From: Ascidia mentula
Taxonomy: Eukaryota > Chordata > Ascidiacea > Phlebobranchia > Ascidiidae
DNA: 64,000 bases
NCBI GenBank assembly: GCA_947561715.1
Contig: OX387205.1
Coordinates: 8,499,001-8,563,000 of the forward strand
Direction of reading: 5' to 3'
In this document: positions 55,931-64,000 of the stretch, piece by piece
Layout: every line of letters begins with the position of its first letter
Numbering within the stretch: the first letter of the stretch is position 1
Made by a program: the position numbers and the translations under genes
Notes under the pieces: model-generated
The model's database searches: none
What the model saw: the letters and a program-made list of their open reading frames with translations, nothing else
Told to the model about the DNA's origin: nothing

Positions 55931-57235
55931 GTATGTCACGAAAGTTTCATCCGCACAATAGCGCCAAACGCATTAAATGGTATTTTGTAACTACCCGTAC
56001 TGTCTGCTGCTATATCACAAAGAAAATTTCAGTAACGCAGAAGTGTTTCATTGGAAATTTAATTCTGAAGAAATTAGAGCTTAAATTACTATCAGTTTAT
56101 AGATTGAGTTGTGATCGGGCCAAACATAGCACGCTCGAACCCAAAAGATTATGTTAAGCCCAAACCACGCCCGAAAAAGATTAATTCAACCATAACGCAC
56201 TAACATGACCCGAGCAGCCAGGCACTTCATAGGCCTAAAACTCTTGGTACAAAAATGCATCATCTTGTGTTTAACAAGTTGGGTATGCATCAGAGGTAAA
56301 GTACGACCCGGATTATGATTTTGTGCGGTGTGCGACATAAATGCGTCAAAACGATTCCTTTATGTTAGTTAGGTCGCCCAGTTCGACTATAGCAAAATTA
56401 TATGCGCTGATTAGACACATAACTATATTATATTATTTTACTTAAATGCCGTGACTAACGAATCCAAACTTTTGAGAACCGGTGATGCACTCAAAAACAA
56501 AATTTTGCGCTCAAAATTGTCGATGTGTTTTGTCTTTTACTACATTTCCATGGACACTTTTTTTGTATAGTACTCTATAGGCTCCAACGATTTTGGTTTT
56601 GCTGATGTTGCAAGTGTGCATGTCTAGTGGTGATAAGAATTATGTCTACGAATAGCGTGCTTGCAATAGTGGTCTGCGTAGTAACATTTTTTGAAAAATA
56701 AGTGCTCTGCAAGTAGACAAAACATGTTATTAGCCATTTGCAAAAATGCAATAAAACTGAATGTGGTAGACATGCAATGCAGCAGGCAGCTGATAAAATT
56801 AGAAAAGGGCACAGTTTTAGAAAGGGCACTGAATTAGCAATGTCAGATTTGTTGCTTTAAGTCACTGGAAACAATTATGATGGAATCTGTAATGTGTGCA
56901 TCTGTTTTAAGTTTCGTTTTATTTTTATGTGCTACGGGACTCTTTACTTGGAGTTTCTTAGGTCCAAATGCACAGCAAGACGGTTATTCGTATTTACCAC
57001 AACATGCGTACGCCTGTCCGGTCACGAAACTGATATGGAAACGCTAGCGGTTTTGCGACGATTCGTTCACATGGCCAAGGAAACATAGTATTTGAGTATT
57101 GGAACGTTGCAGAGATTATTGTTTATAGCTTAACATAACGAGTTCTTACGGTTACCAAGGCTTATGTGCTATTTGGTTGCTTTGGTAGCGTGTAACTCTT
57201 TTCTTATAAATTGTGAATGATTTTAAAAATTCCCA

Positions 57236-58067
57236 ATGCTGCATTTGCATTCAATCAAACAAACAGTCCTCTGTGGAGGATTCAGGGTTCGGAATGTTTA
57301 CGAGTATTCAACAAGCAAGTCGGGGATACCAGTAAAATTAGTGAGAATTGACGAAACCAACACGAAAGAAAGTCAAAAGCTGGTTAAAAACCATTATCTG
57401 CCCAACGCAAAATTTCTTCAGATATCTTCTTTTAAACCTGCCAAAGTAGAAGAACTATTTAATCACGTCATCGCCAGAGATCTTAAAGCCAATTCATCAT
57501 TTGGTAAGAGGACAGTAGTAGACTTAGCTACTTAACATAAACATTTTTTGTGTATTGAATAATATATAAGATTGATATTATTATTTTCCACAATTCACTT
57601 GAAATCATGACTACTTGTTAAAAGGTTATCGTCTCAATTCAACTGGAGAGCTGATAGCTTGTAGCTGCTCTGCGCCGATAAATGTTGACAAACCGGTCAA
57701 TGAAGAGGCTTACAACATTTTTCCGGCATACGTTAGGTTCACATCGTGGTGTTTGCGGGGTCTCCACGACCAACTCAACACTGATACATATATGTACGTT
57801 GGGAAGACAACAGTTCACAAAGAGTTCACAGGCTTGGGATTGGCTTCCACGCTTCTATCAGCTTGTGAAACCAGTGCCAAAGAAAAGGGTTACAACCACG
57901 TTGTGGTAGTACACACAATGGCACTTGGTAAAAGTGTGACGCTGGGTTATAATACCTTGCAAAAATTTCGTTTTGTTGACTACGTTGACCCGGTTACTGG
58001 TTCTAAACCTTTCACGATGGACCATCCACCACATAATCACTGCACCGTTTTACACAAACAATTATAA
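57236..58067 (+). CDS. GNAT-fold N-acetyltransferase, tandem copy 2
   Basis: Exons 57236-57503 and 57625-58067 give 236 aa with the same phase 1 junction as copy 1. It differs from copy 1 by one missing codon near residue 12 and scattered substitutions. In exon 2, I count 13 differences over 146 residues, several conservative, while the acetyl-CoA loop (EFTGLGLA) and the tail GYNTLQKFRFVDYVDP are identical. Both copies are uninterrupted, so both are probably functional. Relative to copy 1, the propeptide-like N-terminus (FLQISSFKPAKVEE against FLKKSTFERTKVEE) has diverged most. Reaction and substrate are as uncertain as for copy 1; the pair looks like a lineage-specific expansion. Confidence 0.8.
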
Positions 58068-58379
58068 GAAGAAAAAGTATTTGGCGCCTGTTTTCGACAG
58101 TATAAACGCCCCACGTTATCAAAAGCAACTGAGATATTCTTGAGATAGTCACAGATATTTTAATCAGACGTTCCTGTGCATATTGACAATGTAATATACT
58201 CGGTGTATTGTGTCATATACATGTATTTTTGTAGTTTCCTTATCGCTATAAATATGATGGTACATATAATATACATGGAAGTCGTGTCATTTTGTGAGTT
58301 GCTGTAGTTTTTGTCAAAACTCATTTTTAGCTTTAACTGTAAATCAAAAACCTGCAGCGATTTTTTAGGAACTGATGTT

Positions 58380-58435
58380 TGAGGCACAGCGAATGCTTTC
58401 AGATATTTCTAACTGTCCATATGTTTGTTAAGCTA
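58380..58435 (+). repeat. Short dispersed repeat, copy 1
   Basis: TGTTTGAGGCACAGCGAATG followed by an AGATATTTCTAA-like stretch recurs at 59390-59450 with a few changes. It lies in the 3' flank of GNAT gene 2. Confidence 0.6.
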
Positions 58436-58567
58436 TAATGTGATAAACAAAAAACAATGAAGGCGCACGAAGTAAAGTCACAAATATATTTTGAAATATT
58501 GACTATTTACGCTTTTCAAGCTTGCTGTAGTTGTTTTAGTTGCTAATTGTGTAATGGTCGCTTTCTT

Positions 58568-58870
58568 AACCTTTTCAGGCTTTTGAGCAATAAATTTTTC
58601 CAACATAACTTTTCATGAAATAATTTCCTATACGGTCATGTTTGCTAGCTAATCACAATTGACGGTGTTAATTTTCCAAGTTGTAGTTTTAATATCGGAG
58701 CCAAGACAGTCAGCTCGGATCTGATTGCATTCTCTGGTTGGAGTTAGATGTGGCTAATCAACATGACAAAATCATAACTGTTGTGGCAGCGGCCCAAACG
58801 AGGTGGCGAGGTGTTTGCGGCAACTCCACACATTTTTGTGGCAACCTATTTAAATCCGCACACTATAGAG
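58568..58870 (+). repeat. Orphan GNAT promoter module
   Basis: Diverged copy of 52604-52930, including the terminal TTTAAATCCGCACACTATAG. It is not followed by a GNAT coding sequence within the next 1.1 kb. This suggests a third tandem unit once existed and lost its gene, or that a rearrangement separated the two. Confidence 0.6.
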
Positions 58871-59987
58871 TCGATAAAAAGTAACACCGTTACAGACAGA
58901 CGAAGCATCGTTGAGAATCGTTTTTGTTTACTCTCTTAGGAGTAAACCGAGTTGACGTTTGTTAAGCCAGCACCACAGCCGGACGGCCTCCTTGGCTGTG
59001 ATCAAACGAATGGTGATTCTTCGCATGGAAATCATATTCCCGTTACCCCCTGGCCCGATAGTCCTAATGGCTTTATCAGTTTCCTTCAAAATTTATGTTT
59101 CTTGTTCATTGTTCGCAGTAAATTTGGTTGCCAATTCAAAGTGATGAATATTAAGGCCTCTTTTCAAAGAAATCCGCTTGACGTCGCCCAAGCGCAAGTC
59201 TGGCAAGCTCTTTCCACATTAGGTGTTTAGAATTGTTCGTTAAATACACGGCAGCGAATTTACAAATACGCATATTTCAGCCATTCTCTGAGAGCACTAG
59301 AATAGGGTTGTTTTGTTACTAATTTTTAGGAATGTGAAAAAGGATTTTCCTTAATTGCATATACAACGGAATTTTAACCATAACTTAGAAATGTTTGAGG
59401 GACAGCGAATGCTTTTTGAGATTTCTAATTCTCCATTGCTCTGTTAACTTTCATTTTTTATACAAAATTATTTTTAAAATATTGAATATGCTGAAGAAAA
59501 TAAAAATAATCGTAATAAAAATAGTACTCGAATTTAATATACATAAACCAAAAAACGTCAGCAAACCAACTCCGAATATTAAAAACTTATTTACAAATTG
59601 TGATGATATCACAATAAGTAAAAATATAACAAGATTGAAGATTGAATCAGATATCTTTCTCAACAAAATCCACTGTAGATTCTTTAGACAATTGACCATG
59701 ACGAGGCCTAATAATATTTTGGAAGCAATCGTTCGTTTAAAACTCATGCCGGGCGATTTGTTACAACTGAACAGGGGACACCAAACAACTGAACGTTTTT
59801 AACATTTCAATTAATTACGGTTCTGCTGCTTTGTTTAAAGGCCAAAAGTCAATAATTGCACAAAAGTCATGAATCAGTCATCAAACTGGGCTATTTGCAC
59901 ATTATTAACTATTTAAAAATAATAAAAAATGCATTGTGTGTTTTGTTTTCCTAAAGTGAAAGTCTTTCGAGTCACAATTATTTTTCT
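58871..59987. other. Intergenic region between the GNAT array and annexin 3' end
   Basis: No recognised gene. A plus-strand frame (58952-59230) encodes a Pro/Asn-rich then hydrophobic 92-residue peptide ending ALSTLGV. It has no known motif and could be a gene relic. A second AT-rich frame (59395-59802) looks non-coding. The second copy of the short dispersed repeat is at 59390-59450. Confidence 0.4.
59390..59450 (+). repeat. Short dispersed repeat, copy 2
   Basis: Matches 58380-58435 (TGTTTGAGGGACAGCGAATG, then AGATTTCTAA). The 1-kb spacing equals the distance across the orphan module, which suggests that a local duplication included this stretch. Confidence 0.6.
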
Positions 59988-62900
59988 TTAACCTATAATC
60001 GCCAAGAGAAGTTTTTTGAACTTGGCATCGCTTGAAATTTGTGCTTCCAGAACATCAACCAAAGCTTTGTTGGTAAGTTGGAAAAAAGCCCTCTTGATGT
60101 TGAAAAGGTCAATCTAAAACAACATCAACACACGTAAAGATGGCTGGAAAACAAAATCATTATTATTAAATTCCTTATATTTTTTAATTTGTTCAAGTTT
60201 TAGCCCATACTTTTATAAACAAGTTAAACAAAAAATTCAAATTATCGAGTTAAACAATTGCTTCTAATTTTATCCATAATTGATGCTCGAGAAAAACAGA
60301 AACCTCAGATCTTGATACAACAATTCTGGAGATTCGGATATCATTCCTCGCCAGTCCCTTAAGAGCGCTTTGAAGTCGAGACGCGAAGTAAGCGTTTCTG
60401 TCTCTGACTACATCCACTATTGCCATCAAACATTCTCCAGCATCCCCAGCAAACTCAGTCTTAATCACAGTCCGAATATCTTTGTTCGCAAGCTGTAATA
60501 CAAAGACTCAAGTCTAAATTGTTTATACGCAGGGTTGCCATTGATCCGAACCGAAAATAAAGACGACTGTCGCATCTTAACAAATTCCATATACCTGTTT
60601 ATGCTGCGATATATAATGAACTTATACATTGTTACGCGACTAGCTCGTGTACGCTAACATATGATTGAAAAAGGAATACGATCACCCCTGCCAATAAGTT
60701 ATATGGAATAAAACAGGAGGTTTGTGATGCGGACCAGATTTATTGAGTTGGCCAACATAACATTTTTTCGCAGTTCAAAAGTAATCACTTTGTTAATGTC
60801 TAGATATAATTGCCACGGCAAAATCAACATTTTGCGGGTCACATAACGGTAAGGCAAACCGGATTTTGCCCACCAGCGTCCAGTTTTACACCCTTGGCTT
60901 AAAAGTCACGTCAGTTATCCGTATGTTTCTTCCCAGGAAAGATACTCTCTTTCAAACCTAAGTAGCCATTGAAACATTATTGCACCTTTTCAAACGCATG
61001 GAAAACGGCCTTCAGCTGGGTAAACGACTGAGAAGCCATAATGGAGGCAAAAGTTTCCTCGTCTGTACCGTATTTCGAAATCCCAGCTCGAACAAGAAGT
61101 TCGGCGTCTTTCACAGCTTTTGTCAAATCGACTTCTGTATCTTCTTTCCTCTTTCCCTGAAATATAATGATGCGAAATCCCAGAACATTAACTTTGTTTG
61201 AACATCTACCAGTTATAAATTCAATTCGTTGAACAACATGCCATTGAATACAGCAATACTCCATTAATATGAACTGCCTGAAAATGAAGCAGTTATTTTC
61301 AAAGGTCCTACATAAGATTGTTGGTATGTGGCCATAGTTAATTCGGAAAATACTTGTTGGTCAACTTTGACAATCGTGTTTACCCATAAACTATATGCTT
61401 GGTAGTATCGATCCTCAGAATATCATAGATTGACTTAAAATAATCAATTAATACATTAAGTTTTGGATTGTAACTGCCCTTTTGTCAATACAATTATCAA
61501 TAGATCATGATGAATGGCTGATAACATTATTTGTCAATTTTCACATCGGGAAATTGATAGGTTTGCTGCATTATGGTTGAAAGGACTGGAGATAATTAGT
61601 GTAGCTAATAGGCAATGCATGCGGGCAGTTTCAAAAAATTCAAAAAAAAATCAAATGATTAAAACAAAGATGCCAAAGCACCTTCTTACTTTCCAAGTTG
61701 CCGTATACTTGTAAAAGGTGCAAGGTTTGAGGAATTGTTTAGAAAGCAAACGTCTTCAGTGCTATAAATCATCAAACTGTTGTTCTATCAAAACTTTATT
61801 TCGATGGTTATACTACTTTCCACAAGTTAGACGACCGGACGGTGAAAATACGTCTACATTAGGTTTCCTTGCGCTTAAAAAACCCAACTTTGCGTAAGTG
61901 CGTTGTGCACAGCCACGCAAACGCATCCGGCGTTTGACCTCTTTTACGCTATTAATGCAAAAACAGTTCTAGGCTCTTTAGTAAGGTTAAAAGGCAAAAT
62001 AATAGGATTTTTCAGATGCTCACATTTGCAAGAGCCACCAATAGGTGCCTAAAATCGCCGCTGGTATCAGACTTTATATCTTCTTCCAACTCGTTTCCAT
62101 ACTTTTCTTTGTACGCCTTCTTTATTTCAATTATGTCACTATTACTGCGGGTGACCAAAATCTCGATGAGAACCTGAGAAAATACAATAGTCTTCAAGCT
62201 TCTGGTCAAAGACGTAGCCGAAAAACATAGAAGCAAAAACATGTGTCCAATTTGGGGAATTCCCATTTCTGCAGGTTGCAATAGGCTTTCGCGAAGTTTT
62301 ACCAAACAAATAGGCTTAAATGCAGTGAAACTGGAGCAACGAAGTGGCAACTAGAGAAACGCATTTTTATTGCTGTTATCAGACAAACACAATCTAGAAA
62401 ATTGCTGATATTAACCACGCCAAAATTAAAAAAAGGAAAAAAAGATGCATTTGGCGAACATTGTTTTGTAAGAAAACTTACTGACTCAGTTGTTCCCAAA
62501 CCAATCATGGCCTTGTGCAAGCAGTAGGCGTCCAGCTCGCTTGGTTTCATTAGCAAAGCTCTAACCAAAATCTCAAAATTTCCAGACAAACATTTTTTAA
62601 AGTCTTCGTCGAGGTCCTGAAATAAGGTAAATCGAAAGAACTTTAGAATGAGTCTTTTTTGTCACAAAATGATGTTCTTACGCACAAAAGTAGTGTATGG
62701 TCAATGCAAGTAATTACGAAAGTGTATTTTACTCAGACAAGCATTGCTTACGCGTCCGTAGGCTTGCTTGTAGTGGCATTTTATCTGTTGGCGTTTTTCG
62801 TTTACAGATCTAGCAAGTATGTCCGTAATGACGTTAGTGTCTGGATCTGCAAAAATGAAATAAATTTAGACAAGAACTTGATAGTTGTTTTATTGTCAAA

Positions 62901-63089
62901 ACTAGAAACCATTCTTAGCTTTACAAGATTCTCCATTTGAATTTACGTTGTTGACGTGAGTGTAGCAAAGGCCTTACTTTCCTTTGCAGAAAGCCTGAGT
63001 GCCCTTGCTTCATCTTCCACGCAAAAATGTGTGTCTGGTTTGATGGTACCACGAAGAACAGGCTCCTTGTCAGATTTGTCGAAGTACAT
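59988..63089 (-). CDS. Annexin (four-repeat calcium/phospholipid-binding protein)
   Basis: Seven exons join in frame to 325 aa: 63089-62978, 62846-62752, 62616-62482, 62173-62024, 61156-60986, 60492-60304, 60113-59988. Annexins bind acidic membranes in a calcium-dependent way. The start gives [20 protein letters not shown], a short head then the typical annexin entry. All four repeats are visible: repeat 1 ([17 protein letters not shown]), 2 ([10 protein letters not shown]...[10 protein letters not shown]), 3 ([17 protein letters not shown]) and 4 ([20 protein letters not shown]). The type II calcium loop (GxGT-D/E) is kept in repeats 2 and 3, but replaced in repeat 1 (KENPDTN) and repeat 4 (GLARND), so calcium binding should be reduced. 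The frame stays open upstream to an ATG at 63212, but an acceptor-like TTTTCAG near 63107 argues for a 5' intron. Length is normal, so the core is complete. Subfamily is not assigned. Confidence 0.93.
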
Positions 63090-64000
63090 TACGTCATAGA
63101 GCAAAATGTTTACATAATACAGAACGTCTGAAAATGCACACAGCTCCAGCTCACCGAAGTATTCATCAAGTAGTTGCCCAGAAGTTTTATGATGCCCCTT
63201 TATGAGCCTCATAACGAGTACATTTTACCACGATAAAAACGCTATTCAGTGCAATACATTTGCCGCAACTGTGAGTAATTGCCGTTTTTGACTTTACAGC
63301 TGCTTTTCACTTTTTTGCGTTGCAAAAGTGTGTGTGCATTGCTGTGTGCCATTAAGTCTTAGTAAACACATACTGACATTTACGCACTGTAGCTGGCTAA
63401 CATGACTTGGCTGTTAACGTAAACATAGACGTGTTCTATAAGCTGTTGAACAACACCGATGAACGTTGGGAAGTGACAATCAAAAACTGTACAAGGGACC
63501 TGTCGACACACAACAATGACCCTTGGTTTGTGAGGTCACCTTGTTTAGAACCTTCATTTCTTTGTTGTGAATTGTGGGTTTAACTGAGTAGGAAAAGTTA
63601 ATTGCAATATTGAACAGAGTTTGCAACATAAGGCATGTTTCCTAATTGAGTAGACTAAAGGGACTGAAGCTTACAATAAAAGTTCTTTCCTTGCTCGCGC
63701 CTTGACAATGTTTGCTAACATTTTGTATCGCACAATAGTGCAACTAACGTCCTATGAAGCATATTTTAAATAAAACTGAAACTTCCGCACGTGTTCTGCT
63801 GGAACTGGCAGCTAATATAACCACATCCTCAGCAATTGTCCGCTGCACTACCGCGAAAATCTACCATAAATGTTCGAGCAACAATATACTGCACGTTACG
63901 CAAACAAACTACCCAGTAGCAATTCTTGTGCCTGGCCTGCTGATGCATTTAAACAGACGACTGTTTCCTCTAATCAATCAGCAAATGAGCCGCTACACCC
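63090..64000. other. Annexin upstream region
   Basis: Contains a possible N-terminal extension or 5' UTR to 63212 and presumably the promoter. Nothing else is recognised up to the right edge. Confidence 0.45.

Larger units (their letters stand above)
54258..57235. other. Spacer between the two GNAT genes
   Basis: Holds likely 3' UTR of copy 1 (ATTAAA near 54299 and 54317), the duplicated segment 55660-55765, a hAT-like inverted-repeat end at 55892, and several open frames under 110 codons with no recognisable domain. Among them 55146-55418 (90 codons) is the longest with protein-like composition, but it has no convincing splice context or paralogue. Confidence 0.5.

Noticed and set aside
59395-59802. 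135-codon AT-rich plus-strand frame
   Set aside because: Composition is dominated by Ile/Lys/Asn from AT-rich DNA, with no domain, and it lies in the annexin 3' flank.

Overview
This is a nuclear eukaryotic window from an invertebrate animal, most likely a solitary tunicate of the Ciona type. That assignment is an inference, based on compact genes with short GT-AG introns, an animal gene set (matrix metalloproteinase, annexin, secreted serpin, angiopoietin-like protein, Mediator subunit, cytosolic valyl-tRNA synthetase), and a patchwork of CpG-poor housekeeping genes among CpG-rich surroundings. No bacterial, organellar or viral genes were seen.

Layout. 1-20.5 kb is gene-poor and CpG-rich. 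It holds the 5' part of a minus-strand secreted coiled-coil gene resembling angiopoietins (exons at 13.5, 12.3, 11.1 and 4.5 kb, running off the left edge), plus a decayed repeat copy near 17.6 kb. 20.6-40.3 kb is dense and CpG-poor: a CTR/SLC31 copper transporter (+); a single-exon ELP2 (-) converging on it; valyl-tRNA synthetase VARS1 (+, 27 exons, 1271 aa) head-to-head with ELP2; a complete 8-exon secreted serpin (-) nested in the last VARS1 intron; and MED31 (-) converging on VARS1. 41.4-48.4 kb is a 14-exon furin-activatable matrix metalloproteinase (-). 52.6-58.9 kb is a tandem pair of GNAT-fold acetyltransferase genes (+) with duplicated flanking modules, one of which lacks its gene. 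60.0-63.1 kb is a complete 7-exon annexin (-).

For VARS1, the serpin, the MMP, MED31, the GNAT pair and the annexin, exons were joined by hand. Every junction keeps the reading frame and the total length fits the family. There is no operon-like functional link between genes; the association is positional (shared promoter region, convergent 3' ends, nesting). ELP2 (tRNA wobble uridine modification) and VARS1 (tRNA charging) do share a tRNA theme.

The most unusual signal is a 293-bp terminal-inverted-repeat element in a VARS1 intron. Its minus strand contains every invariant core residue of a type I hammerhead self-cleaving ribozyme. A second, damaged copy at 17.6 kb keeps the same core. Other notable points are two introns that appear to use GC-AG splice sites, a 24-nt microexon and a phase-compatible 246-nt candidate cassette exon in the MMP, and the nested antisense serpin.
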